64,000 nt of DNA, taken from Pelobates cultripes. Lineage: Eukaryota > Chordata > Amphibia > Anura > Pelobatidae. The DNA lies in the NCBI GenBank assembly GCA_933207985.1, contig OW240921.1, forward strand, positions 3,473,122 through 3,537,121, written 5' to 3'. Positions 27,881 to 39,214 of this stretch are shown piece after piece. The first letter of the stretch is position 1, and the number at the start of each line of letters is the position of its first letter. The position numbers and the translations under genes are program-made. Below the pieces are notes generated by a model. It ran no database searches, was not told the DNA's origin, and was given only the letters and a program-made list of their open reading frames with translations.

Positions 27881-28660
27881 GTGTGTATTTAGCACCGTGT
27901 GTATATTCAGCAGTCTGTGTGTGTATTTAGCACTGTGTGTATATTCAGCAGTCTGTGTGTGTATTTAGCACTGTGTGTATATTCAGCAGTCTGTGTGTGT
28001 GTATTTAGCACCGTGTGTATATTCAGCAGTCTGTGTGTGTGTATTTAGCACTGTGTGTATATTCAGCAGTCTGTGTGTGTGTATTTAGCACTGTGTGTAT
28101 ATTCAGCAGTCTGTGTGTGTGTATTTAGCACCGTGTGTATATTCAGCAGTCTGTGTGTGTGTATTTAGCACTGTGTGTATATTCAGCAGTCTGTGTGTGT
28201 GTATTTAGCACTGTGTGTATATTCAGCAGTCTGTGTGTGTGTATTTAGCACCGTGTGTATATTCAGCAGTCTGTGTGTGTGTATTTAGCACCGTGTGTAT
28301 ATTCAGCAGTCTGTGTGTGTGTATTTAGCACCGTGTGTGTATTCAGCAGTCTGTGTGTGTGTATTTAGCAGTATGTTTATGTATTTAGCACTCTGTGTGT
28401 ATGTATGTGTGTATTCATCAGCCTGTGTATGTGTGTACTTAGCAGTGTGTACTTAGAATTGGTGCATGTACTAGTAATTTGTTGGCAGTTTGTGTGAATT
28501 TGTGTTTGTATATATTAAGTAGTTTCAGTGTGTGTGTATTGTATGTGTTAGGCAGTTTGTGTGTGAATTGGTGCATGTACTAGTAAGTGTGTGTGTCTAT
28601 GTATGTATTAGCCAGTGTGTATGTATGTTGGCAGTTTGTGTGAATGTGTGTTTGTATATA
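27881..28660 (+). repeat. 40-bp GT-rich minisatellite
   Basis: About 12 units of TGTGTGTGTGTATTTAGCAC plus TGTGTGTATATTCAGCAGTC from 27881 to 28380, then decaying GT-rich copies that continue beyond the MITE pair to about 29250. Confidence 0.88.
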
Positions 28661-28728
28661 TTAACCCCTTAAGGACCAAACTGGAATAAAAGAGAATCAT
28701 GACATGTCATGTGTCCTTAAGGGGTTAA
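28661..28728. mobile_element. 68-bp TTAA MITE
   Basis: TTAACCCCTTAAGGACCAAA ... GTGTCCTTAAGGGGTTAA; nearly a pure palindrome. Its right TTAA is shared with the next MITE. Confidence 0.8.
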
Positions 28729-29142
28729 AGGGACACTATAGTCACCCAGACCACTTCAGCTCAATGAAGTGGTCTGGGTTCCAGGTCCCTCAGGTTTTAA
28801 CCCTTCAGATGTAAACACAGCAGTTTCAGAGAAACTGCTGTGTTTACATAGCAGGGTTAATCCAACCTCTAGTGGCTGTTTTCCTGACAGCCGCTAGAGA
28901 CGCTACTGCGACACTGGATGCAAAAATCGCATTCAGCGTGCAGAACGTCCATAGGAAAGAATTGGGAAATGCTTTCCTATGGACTGTTAGAATGTGCATG
29001 CGGCTTTTGATGCGCATGCCCATTCCGCTCTACTTGGGAGCGGACGTCTGAGGGGGAGGAGAGGTCACCAGCGCCTAGGGAATCCCAGCACTGGATTAAG
29101 GTAAGTGGCTGAAGGGGTTTTAACACTATAGTGATCCTTTAA
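28725..29142. mobile_element. 418-bp TTAA MITE
   Basis: Ends TTAAAGGGACACTATAGT and CACTATAGTGATCCTTTAA. Subterminal inverted segments read ACCCAGACCACTTCAGCTCA and AATGAAGTGGTCTGGGT, and CAGCAGTTTCAGAGAAACTG. Same family as 1500-1948. Confidence 0.8.
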
Positions 29143-29356
29143 GTAGTTTCAGTTTGTATGTGTTAGGCAGTGTGTGCGTATTGTTTGTATTAGGCAGTTT
29201 GTGTGTGCGCATATGTTTGTAGAAGACAGTGTGTGTGTATGTTTTGTGACAAAAGTACTCCTTTCCTTTGGTACCTTGTCTTGGGATTAGGGTGTTACAC
29301 ACATTCTTTTCAGGCTTCAGAGACACTTTACATGCTGGATAAGGTAAAATGACTTG

Positions 29357-30297
29357 TGTGGCGGAACCAACCTCGCCACTATGCACTGGAGAAGCCTGGT
29401 TGCCCGCCTCCTGCCATGTGACTATGGCCCCTGGGATGTATTGCCCTTTAAAGACATGATTTGGGCATAATGGATTTGTGTTGTGCTGCTGCTAGCCCTT
29501 TTAAAAACCATCTGGGGACATACTGTGGAGTTACTGGGTGGCCACCATTTCCTGTATCAGAAGCACATGGTGAGAACAATGGATGGCGGCCATTTTAACT
29601 CACAGACACTGTTTGGACTTTTCAACACGGTGCCATCTTGCCAGTATTTGTTGCACAGAGACATCGTGCAGTGGTTTTGGACTATACAGCAGGGGACACA
29701 TTATACAGTGATTGTTTTTAATTTAGCCTGTATATGTTCTGCAGAATCTGCATTAAACTGTATTTTCCAAAGTACTGAACGGATCTGGGTGAATTTTGGA
29801 TATGTGGTTCACCCAGATCCCCCGGTTCCAAGGATATACTTTTTATGGGGTTATTGCATGTTTTGGGGTCCCTGTGATGTGTTTTATGAAACTGTATTTC
29901 TCTGGGGAGGATTTTGTGTGGGAGTGTCTGGGTGTATTGTACGGATTGATTGGCTGTTTTGTAACGCCCTGTGGGCTGTACTATGTTTGTGGATTGGGAA
30001 TAAAAGAGACTGTATGTGACAGTACAGGGAGTTCCTGCTTTAACCCTCAAAGTGAAGTGTCGTCTCATTATTGGGGGAAGGATTTATTGTATGCTGTTCC
30101 AGTTTGACTGCTAGGAGAGTAAACCTATTCGTATGGTTCCTATTCAACTGTCTACAGCATTCATATGTTTGAGAGGATTCATATGCTTCTCCGGTTCGGT
30201 GGTTGTGGTGTCTGCTGCAGTGCTTGGAGTCCTCAGGAAGCGCTAGGAGCATCCTTTAACGGAGGTACCCAGTCGGGGTGCCAGGCGAACCGTTACA
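29357..30297 (+). mobile_element. Solo LTR, TSD ACTTG
   Basis: 941 bp from TGTGGCGGAACCAACCTCGC to GGCGAACCGTTACA. Perfect ACTTG repeats at 29352-29356 and 30298-30302. Very close to the 3' LTR of element D. Confidence 0.92.
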
Positions 30298-30726
30298 ACT
30301 TGCTCTTTTTATTATGGTTTCAAAATTCAACAATGTGCAGTAATGTATAACACATATATCTTTCATATTGCTGCCTAATTTGTTGTCTACAACAATTCCC
30401 AAATCCTTCTCGTGTGTGGTTATGCCTAATTCACTACCATTTAGAGTGTAAGTTGCTTGTGCATTCTTGCCCCCGAAGTGCATAACTTTGCATTTCTCTA
30501 CGTTAAAATTCATCTCCCACTTTAGTGCCCAGTCCCCCAATCTATACAAATCCCACTGCATCAAAGCAATATCCTTCTCACATTTTATTACTTTACAAAG
30601 TTCTGTGTCATCTGTAAACACTAAAACATGGCTTTCAATGCCTATTTCAAGATCATTTATAAATATGTTAAATAGAAGCGGTCCCAAAACAGAACCCTGA
30701 GGGACACCACTTACCACTTTTGACAA
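30256..30726 (-). pseudogene. LINE reverse transcriptase, palm region
   Basis: Contains SGVPQGSVLGPLLF, the FTDD catalytic motif and GDWALKWEMNFNVEKCKVMHF, diagnostic of CR1/L2-clade reverse transcriptases that prime at the insertion site. It is disconnected from its upstream fingers region (32690-33190) and lacks the C-terminal part. The ORF's last codons run into the neighbouring LTR. Confidence 0.8.
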
Positions 30727-30769
30727 GCCTGAAAATTTACCATCAATGACAACTCGTTGTACTCTATCC

Positions 30770-31591
30770 TTAAGCCAATGTTCTACCCAAGAACAAGAAT
30801 ATTAATTGTAACGGATCACCTGGCACCCCGACTGGGTACCTCCGTTGAAGGATGCTCCTAGCGCTTCCTGAGGACTCCAAGCACTGCAGGAGACACCACA
30901 ACCACCGCAGACTCCGCAACCGCTGTAGCTTGACTGGAGAGTCGCCGTCTCGAGAGACCTCGGTCCCATCTCTACCTGCCATCTGGAGGTCATCCCAGGA
31001 CCAGTCAATGAGGTCTGGTTCTGCTTGTCGGGTAGGTTGTAGCTGCACGAAGCTGAGCAGGTGTTGGTAGTCCTGCTCCAGCTCCCACTCCCTTGTTACC
31101 AGGTGGGTCATGTCTTTGCTCACCTCGCATTCGTCAACCCAGACATACATGCCCATCCGGTAGTCGTAGATGTCCCAAAACCTAGATCCCTCCGAGCTGC
31201 CAAGATCAATGTCATCCTCCAAGGCATCCCATAATAAACCCGGGCCATCATAATCATCCCCCTCCGGTAAGTTGTGCTCGGCCGTCCAGGGGGTAAGTCG
31301 AACGGTATGCCACCAGAGGGCCTGGTATGCGTTGTCTAGCCAGATCTCTCGCCATACCAGGGTCTTTAGTCTTGTCACCCACTCATCCAGGGGCTGCTCT
31401 CCAAATAGATACATCCGCATCACCACACGCTTCTGTAGCCGCTGCTCATCACTGGGGAGACTCTCACATTGCCGCCATTGGGCATCTTCCAGGGCATCAT
31501 ACCAGAGTTCCTTTCTGTCTGCATCCGTGTAGTCCGCGGCCGCCGCCTCCTCCTCATCATGGAACGCTGTCCGAAAACTAGCCGAGTCCAT
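30770..31591 (-). CDS. Element B ORF: Trp-rich acidic protein with PWTAEH and DWSW motifs, unknown
   Basis: 273 codons, family not recognised. Residues 1-215 are acidic and Trp-rich: DRKELWYDALEDAQW, DEWVTRLKTLVWREIW, AYQALWW, PWTAEHNLPEG, GPGLLWDALEDD, RFWDIYDYRMGMYVW, WELEQDYQHLLSF and DLIDWSWDDLQMAGRDGT. Element C encodes the same series with many substitutions (EEWIKELEHWVWQELW, AYQALRW, PWTAEHDKPEG, GLGLLWES). Element D has DLTDWSWEDPQMAGGDGT. The last ~60 residues (from 30950 down) come from the truncated LTR and the stop lies past the element end, so the native C-terminus is missing. No zinc finger, protease or polymerase motif. The ATG at 31591 suits the alignment with element C. Confidence 0.6.
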   Translation of the reverse strand: MDSASFRTAFHDEEEAAAADYTDADRKELWYDALEDAQWRQCESLPSDEQRLQKRVVMRMYLFGEQPLDEWVTRLKTLVWREIWLDNAYQALWWHTVRLTPWTAEHNLPEGDDYDGPGLLWDALEDDIDLGSSEGSRFWDIYDYRMGMYVWVDECEVSKDMTHLVTREWELEQDYQHLLSFVQLQPTRQAEPDLIDWSWDDLQMAGRDGTEVSRDGDSPVKLQRLRSLRWLWCLLQCLESSGSARSILQRRYPVGVPGDPLQLIFLFLGRTLA

Positions 31592-32689
31592 CCTGCTGTA
31601 GCCAGGGGCGCTGTACGGATACTAGCGTTGCCCTCAATTTGTAACTCCAAACGTTACCAGTGTCTCCGAGCTGCTTTTCCTCACACTAGGACGCCATCCC
31701 ACCGCTGCCACCACTGTAACGGATCACCTGGCATCCCAACTGGGTACCTCCATTGAAGGATGCTCCTAGCGCTTCCTGAGGATGCCAAGCATTGCAGCAG
31801 ACACCACAACCACCGCAGACTCCGCAACTGCTGTAGCTTGACTGGAGTCTCGCCGTCTTCCTTCCACCCTGGATCAGCTTCTGTCCTCCAGAACCGTGTG
31901 GGAAAGACCTCTTCCTTCCACCCTGTATGAACCTCCAGCATCCAGGACTGTGTGGTGAAGACCTCTCCTCCAAAGAGAGCGTGTCAGGAACAAGCTCTTA
32001 AAAGAGCTAAGTGATTCAAGCTCAGGGGAGTATGCAGAGCACAGCAATCCCCAGTGTGATTATAACAGCTCCCTCCAATAACGAGACCAGGCTACATTTA
32101 GAGGGATCAAGAAGAACTGTCTAAACCTTTATTTCCCTTGGGTCACCACAATAACATTGTTGTGAAAACTCAATAAAATCACAAACAGTCAAACCATAGC
32201 AGACAACACACAGTGACTTATCACAACACAATGGCACATTTTTAAAGGGGTGGGGAGACAATATTTAACAGTAAATATCTCACCTGTCTGCAGAATTAGC
32301 AATATGCAAATCTACCTGAATATGCAAATGAACCAGTTTTGCAATTCAGGTAGTGCATATTGTTGTTGCTACCATCAGAGGGCACTAGACAAGCTCCATA
32401 GCCAAACCCACCTAGTTGGTAGCAAACCTCAGCAGTACAGAAGAGCAGGCAATACATTTCACAGTACACACACACACACACTATAAACAATTACATTACA
32501 CACACCCTGCACCTATAATGGGTACAGGGTGACTAAAACATAAGATAAATAAAGCAGCCTACATAAATAGTCTGTCTGAAGGTAGACTAGGGGCTTTAAA
32601 GCCAAATACATGAAAAAATCATAGTCATGGGGGAGGAGGCTGGCAAGCAGGCCTCTCCACGACCAAGTGGCAAAGAGCACTTCGTCACA
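30807..32689 (-). mobile_element. LTR element B, compact, TSD TTAAT
   Basis: 1883 bp in minus orientation with perfect TTAAT repeats at 30802-30806 and 32690-32694. A full 5' LTR (32689 to 31715, 975 bp) is followed by GTGGTGGCAGCGGTGGGA (primer-site-like), 764 bp of internal sequence, and only the last 144 bp of a 3' LTR (30950 to 30807). That stretch matches 31715-31858 and diverges abruptly after CGCCGTCT. It is inserted in the LINE RT. Confidence 0.88.
31715..32689 (-). repeat. 5' LTR of element B
   Basis: Minus-strand LTR from TGTGACGAAGTGCTCTTTGC to GGTGATCCGTTACA. The U3 part near 32285-32340 contains AGCAATATGCAAAT and CTGAATATGCAAAT, also present in the terminal LTR fragment at the window's right end. 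Confidence 0.8.
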
Positions 32690-33190
32690 TTAATCTACAC
32701 CAATTTTCTTTTAGTTTGAAACAAACCCCTTGTGAGGAACCGTATCAAATACCTTGGCAAAACCAAATAGATCACATCCACTGCAACACCCTGATCTATA
32801 CTTCTACTTACTTCTTCGTACAATTAAATTAGGTTAGTTTGACATGACCTGTTTTATAAAACCATGCCGATTATTACAAGTGAGGTATTCCTAATGAATT
32901 CCTGAATATTATCCCTTAATAGCCCTTCAAATATTTTCCCAGTCCTAGAAGTTAAGCTCACAGGTCTATAATTTCCAGGCAAGGATTTTGAACCCTTTTT
33001 AAATATAGGAACAACATCTGCCTTCCTCCAATCCTCCGGTGCAATACCTGAAACAAAAGAATCTTGAAAAATTAAATACAGAGGTTCACTTGTTTCCCCA
33101 CTTAGCTCCTTAAGTACTCGTGGGTGAATACCGTCAGGCCCCGGAACTTTATTTAAATTAATTTTCTTTAACCTTGTCTTGAGTCATCCA

Positions 33191-36083
33191 ATCAAGTTTT
33201 TTGCAGACATAAAGGGACCTATACGTCCCAGCAGCACCCTGTGGGCAAGTGTCTGCTTTGCCAATATGCTGCTGAGCGGGCGCCGAGGGATCCCTCTGCC
33301 CTGCCTGCACGGCTTCCTCACGCACAATGTACTGATACCAGAAGGTGGGATATGATATCAGCACAATGTCAGCATGGAGATTCAGGAAGCTGTGCATTTA
33401 GTGAACAACAAAATCACAGTTGTTAAAGTACATAACAAATCCCTTGAACTTGATACAATCTGGTTATGCTGGTGCAACCGCTACAACCTTCTCCTGCCAT
33501 CGTCTGAATTTCTCTTTTTGAAATGCTGACGTTTGTTGCTGTTGCTGCAAATGAGATTTCCTCCACCAGTGCTCTTTGGATAACTCCCTTTATACTGTTT
33601 TTACTCTAATTTGAAAACTATAGTAGACACTTGCCTCCTCAGAATACATTTGTGTGTAAATGTATATTTATTTAGTGCTTTACTTGTATGATTTAGTGGT
33701 GGAAGTTATTAGTGCCCCCCAGTTTTAACTGCAGTATCTTACGTTCCCCTCCCCTATATATTATTATTCCTAGAGTCGCCACTGTGTGCAAGCTTTGCAA
33801 TCAACTGCTACAGATTATGTATATATACCTGTACAGGTATGTTTATAAACCGTAATAATTATATTTGGGAGGGTTGTCCGGACCCGTGGACTAGGGCTGC
33901 AAAAAAAAAGCGAAATCTATTACTGTGGCATGTGACAGATTGATTATGTTTAGTAGTTCACTTCCTGGGGGAGCTAACAGAGAGGACTGTGGGGATTGTA
34001 ATGCTGCCTGTTTAAGGATTGCCCGGCACCCCCAATGCACTATGAAGCCACGATGATTGTCTGCCCATCCCTGTGTTTTGGCCACCGGAATGAAGGACAG
34101 TTGAGAAGGGCCAGTCCCTCTCTGAGGGCGAGGTGAAGGAGTTAATGTTTTTACATTCTCCTTTTGCCTTTTTCTGCTGATTCAGGAAGCACCAGCTCAG
34201 CACCTTTGCATTATTAATGAGATGTACGGTTTTACATTTAACCCACACTATTCTTGTCAGCGTTGCCTGTACAGAGAGGCACGTTACAGAGCTCCACGTT
34301 GAAGCACTTACTAAGTGAGCACGTTTCATCCAGTGACACTTTTAAAGGACGCAGGGTTTTAACATTTACTGTCAGTCTGAAATCTACTCATCCCTCTACT
34401 AATGCACAGTACAGGAAAAGTGCTGACCAACAATTTGTGTGATTTATATACTGCCAGAGTGATAAGCAGTAATGAAACAAGATCTTATCGAAAACCTCTA
34501 TGTTTAATTAAAAAGGAACTCTTTGTACAACACTAGAATTAACTAAAAGTTAGGTATGGGCACTGCTTTTTTCTTTAGTAAACATGTTTCTTATTTATTT
34601 TCATCCTCTGCCCAGCGTTCATGTCACAGCCTGGCATATTATGCAGATTATTTTGGTGCCATGAGTGTGAATGTATACTCACAGCTCCATAGAAGCAGTG
34701 CATCATGGGAAAATGCGGTTTCATATTTACTGCCGCTGCACACTTCACCCAAGTAACCATTTCAGTAGTGTTTGTGGTGCGAGAAGTGACCGTCAGAATG
34801 AGCAATTCACAGCCCTAGTACTGGGTAATATTCTTCATATCTTTAAAAAATAATCTGTCTTTAAAACTGGTGTTCATGTAGTGACTGCATTTTCTCAGCT
34901 GGTGAGTGGTCACATATCACGTACCGACCCTAAATGCCATATCATTACACAGTGTGTGAGCTGATGGCCACACACAAAGACCACACAATGTAACCTGGTG
35001 GCTGTAACACTGAGCCCTCAGTCTGTGGGTTTCAGGTGCTAAAACTTGGCCCATTGTCCCAAATCTGGATAACAGCCAAGTCACTGTATTTATCTCCAAG
35101 ACATGGGCGGCACAAGATCAGTCGACTAACGTGTTTTCCGAGGGCTGCTGATAGCTGGCAGAGATTTTGAATTTCTTCAAAGTAACGTGTAATTATTAAA
35201 TCATATCTTAATGGGGACACAAAGAAGTTAATTGGATTATGGTAATCAATTATAGCTCAGAGAATGACATGACAGTTAATTACTTGGTTAAATATTAATT
35301 AAAGAAATCCTACATTTTGATCCCATAATTCAACACCGGATGCGTTAAGGTAGGTGTAACACAAATTGTGGATTTCCTTAGAAACCATTTTAGCAGCAAA
35401 ACAAAACCACATTAGGATTTCTCTTGTTTTCAGGGAGATTTGTGGGAATCAGAAGATAATGACGGACAAGAGGGGGAATTGGGTCCCAGAGAGGGGAACT
35501 GTTTGTGTGAAATCTGCTCATCCCCTCTTCCTGTAGCGACACGTGCCATTAACTGAGACGTTGGTCACAGCTATCAGGGAGAGACCAAAAAATGTTTTAC
35601 TGGACACTAATAACATCTAATGCACAGTACGGGAAAAGTGCTGACCAAGAATTTCTAGGATTTATATTCTGCCTGAGTGCTGAGCGGAGAAGATAGGAAC
35701 AGTTGGGAGGTATGCGTTAAAGTGACAGTGCTTCATGTGACCCTGACTTTGTAAAAATAGTAGATGCATGGAAAGGACTCCTAGGTGCAGATAAATCAAA
35801 ATATGTCTGAGTTTAAAACATGATTTATCATCTATAAACGGTGCAACATCCCTGCAAAGAGCTGAGGATGATAGGACCTGTGGTCAGTTTGTCTTGGAAG
35901 CTGTGACAGGAGACCCAGAGAGCCGGATGCGTAATATATCGCTAGCCCGAGCTAGATCTAAGTGAACCGATAAAAGAACGCTCCCTGCTGCACCCTGTTC
36001 TTTCTGTAGGTTTTCTTTCACTGGTCGTGCTCTGGCCAGCTTTTCCCACCCTCATCCATGTCAATTTTACTTTCCATCTCTCC
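33191..36083. other. Intergenic sequence without recognised genes
   Basis: Mostly non-repetitive AT-rich sequence with no conserved ORF. A diverged direct duplication is visible: CTAATGCACAGTACAGGAAA at about 34399 and CTAATGCACAGTACGGGAAA at about 35618, each followed by GTGCTGACCAA and ATTTATAT. Confidence 0.45.
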
Positions 36084-36829
36084 TGTTTACCTGTACCCAT
36101 TCGGTTAATTTCGCTCCCTGCTAGTTAAGTGACTGTAAAGTATTCGTTGTTATTCCTGTGTTCGGGACATTTATTCGTTCTACCGAACGGAGACCACCCT
36201 GGGTAACAATCAGAACTTAGAACACCAAGTAACCTCGAAAACCGCAAGGTAATTGTGTGCTTCTAGGTGGCCGCCATTTGGCATACGAACACGTGGCGAG
36301 AACAAAGGATGGCAGCCATCTTAGATCTCCCGAACGCGGTCAGCGGGACTTACTCGTGGATTGCCTGGAACCATTTTGGGCATGACAAACACACGAACAC
36401 CCGGTCTCTATGGAAGTCCCATCTGACCGATTTTCACTTACAGTATCAAACTGGCGTTCGGGAGTTTCAATCAACCGAATGAGGGGAGCATTCATATGGA
36501 ACCAGATGCTGTATAACTGTGGTAGTTTTCGTGTAATTCCGCACGAACGGAGACCGGCTCTTGCTACCAATTTCATGGAACTTTAACTCGGATACAACCA
36601 CATGGCGAGCCGGTCAAACTTCCACACGATGCGTTCTATTCTGTGACATGTAGAAAGTATATTTTTAAAAATGTGGAAAATTGTTAATGTTTCTGGCCAG
36701 CAGATAATTGAGTTTAGTATGTTGCTGAAACTCAATTATCTAGCCTGGCCCCGAGGAGGAGTCTGTTACTGTATAAATTGAATGCCTGTTGCTTCCAGTA
36801 AATCAGTTTTGTTCCAGCATTAACCCCTT

Positions 36830-38910
36830 AAAACCGGAGGACGTACAATTACGCCCTCTAATAGGCGGCTCTAAACGCCGCCGGGCGTAATTGTACGCCC
36901 TCCGGTTTTTGTTAACTTACCCGGTCACCGGCGGTCCCACTGAGATTCAAGGGGTTAGGACTCCTTAGGAGCCCCCGCTGCACGCCCACTGCCGAGCTCG
37001 CCATAGGAGAGTGGGGTCCTAGCGAGGACCCCACAATCACATGGGTCGGGATAGTTGGTTTTCTGATACGTAGGCTGCCTGTAAATGACAGGTGGTCCTC
37101 CCCTGCTGGCTGAAAATAAAATAAAAATAAAGTTAATGGTGTAAAATAATTATATATACTTAGATCATATATATATTATATATATATGATCTAAGTATAT
37201 ATATACACATATACATACACACATCGCATTAATTGCCTAGGTAGAGTTTACCATTAATATATATATAATTATATATATATATTAATATCAAATTACACGT
37301 AGACTAATACTGATTAAATATATATATATATAATTATTGTTATATATATATATTTATATATAATATAAAAAAATGTAAATACGTAAAAAAAAAAAATTTA
37401 AAAAAATAATTAAAAATAAATAATAAAAAAATATATAGATGTTTGTTATTTCGTTCTAACTGTATTGTGATATTAATATATATATATTTATATCAAAATA
37501 CACGAACGAAATAATATATATATCTATATACATAAATATATACATATATATCACTAAATATATACACCTATATATAAATAAAAATATTTTAAAAAATTAT
37601 ATAGATATATGTATATATACACATATGTATATATATACATATATTAATTCTACACATATATTTATGTAATATTTTTACATAATTAGGTATCCTAATTAAT
37701 TACAATTAGCGGGACCTGCCTGACAACCCATGCCGAAAGTATAGGGAATTTAATTTGTTAGCACTATATTTAACCCTATAACTTTCCAAGACACCATAAA
37801 ACCTGTACATGGGGGGTACTGTTCTACTCGGGAGACTTCGCTGAACACAAATATTAGTGTTTCAAAACAGTAAAATGTATTACAACGATGATATCGCCAG
37901 TAAAAGTGAAGTTTTTGCATTTTTCACGCACAAACAGCACTTACACGGACGATATTATTGCTGCGATACTTTTTACTGTTTTGAAACACAAATATTTGTG
38001 TTCAGCGAAGTCTCCCGAGTACAACAGTACCCCTCATGTACAGGTTTTATGGTGTTTTCAAAAGTTACAGCGTCAAATATAAGGCTTGCATTTCAGTTTT
38101 TTCACATTAAAATTCGCCAGATTGGTTATGTTGCCTTCGAGACCCTATGGTAGCCCAAGAATGAAAATTACCCCTATGATGGCATACCATTTGCAATAGT
38201 AGACAACCCAAGGTATTGCAAACAGGGTATGTCCAGTCTTTTTTAGTAGCCACTTAGTCACAAACACTGGCCAAAATTGGCATTTTTTGCATTTTTCACA
38301 CAAACAGATACGAACGCTAACTTTGGCCAGTGTTTGTGACCAAATGGCTACTAAAAAAGACTGGACATACCCCATTTGCAATACCTTGGGTTGTCTACTA
38401 TTGCAAATGGTATGCCATTATGGGTGTAAATTTCATTCCCGGGCTACTATACAGTCTCAAAGGCAACGTAACCAATCTGGCGAATTTCAATTTCAAATGT
38501 AACGTGCTATATTTGACCCTGTAACTTCCCAAAACGCCATAAAACCTGTACATAGGGGGTACTGTCTTACACGTGAGACTTTACTGAATATAAATATGTG
38601 TATTTTATTGCAGTAAAAGCAAACAGTATTATGACATTGACCGTTAAAATGTCATGTAGAACTAAAAAAATAAAAAAAAAACGTATTTTCTCCCATTTTT
38701 TTCATATTAAATTATGTTTCATAGCTAAATATTTGATATTAAATGAAAGCCCTGTTTCCCCTGAATAAAATGATATATAATAAGGGTGGGTGCATTTACT
38801 ATGAAAGAGGTGTATTACGGTTGGACAGACATGTAGCGCAAATGCCAGGTTTTGTTTACATTTTGTTTTGTTCACAATGTGTACATTTGGCTCCGTCCTT
38901 AAGGGGTTAA
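36830..38910. mobile_element. 2.08-kb TTAA element with TTAACCCCTTAA ends and large inverted repeats
   Basis: Left end TTAACCCCTTAAAACCGGAG, right end GTCCTTAAGGGGTTAA. The 3' LTR of the host element has an uninterrupted GGCATTAAACTTTGGC at the equivalent place, proving the insertion site. The interior holds an AT microsatellite zone (37140-37680) and nested inverted repeats (37850-38010 and 38160-38430). No transposase is visible. Confidence 0.8.
37140..37680. repeat. AT-rich simple repeat zone
   Basis: Nearly pure TATATA/ATATAT blocks with A-runs. No coding content. Confidence 0.85.
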
Positions 38911-39125
38911 GCTTTGGCTCATGTGTGGATTATTTGGCGATACCAGCGTTATTTTACCCTGTGGATTATTGTTATTTTTCTGCTATTGGGAAAAAGGGAA
39001 TACTGGACGGTGATACAGATTACTACCATCACAACTGGTGGGCAGTGGCGGGATTTTCCTTTTTTCCTGCACCAAGAATCCAAGCAGATACTGGGGACAG
39101 TGAATGGAAGGCTGGTACACACTGT

Positions 39126-39205
39126 TTAACCCCTTAAGGACACATGACATGTGTGACATGTCATGACTCCCTTTTATTCCAGAAGTTTGGTCCTTAAGGG
39201 GCTAA
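39126..39205. mobile_element. 80-bp TTAA MITE in the Gmr1-like gag leader
   Basis: TTAACCCCTTAAGGACACAT ... GGTCCTTAAGGGGCTAA. The right terminus has a T-to-C change. Nearly identical to the copy at 24638-24717. Confidence 0.75.
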
Positions 39206-39214
39206 ACGAAACTG

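Larger units (their letters stand above)
30303..33190 (-). mobile_element. CR1/L2-type LINE fragment, split by LTR element B
   Basis: Minus-strand non-LTR reverse transcriptase in two pieces. The upstream piece (33190 to 32690) contains EPLYLIFQDSFVSGIAPEDW, RKADVVPIFKKGSK and NYRPVSLTS. The downstream piece (30806 to 30303) contains SGVPQGSVLGPLLFNIFIND, the catalytic FTDD box and LGIVVDNKLG. Element B lies between them with TTAAT repeats. The endonuclease and the 3' end are absent and frames are broken, so this is a dead internal fragment. Confidence 0.8.
36084..39033 (+). repeat. 5' LTR of the Gmr1-like element, interrupted
   Basis: LTR sequence runs to 36829, is interrupted by the TTAA element 36830-38910 and resumes to ATCACA at 39033. 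The following ACTGGTGGGCAGTGGCGGGA is the primer-site-like motif. Confidence 0.8.
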
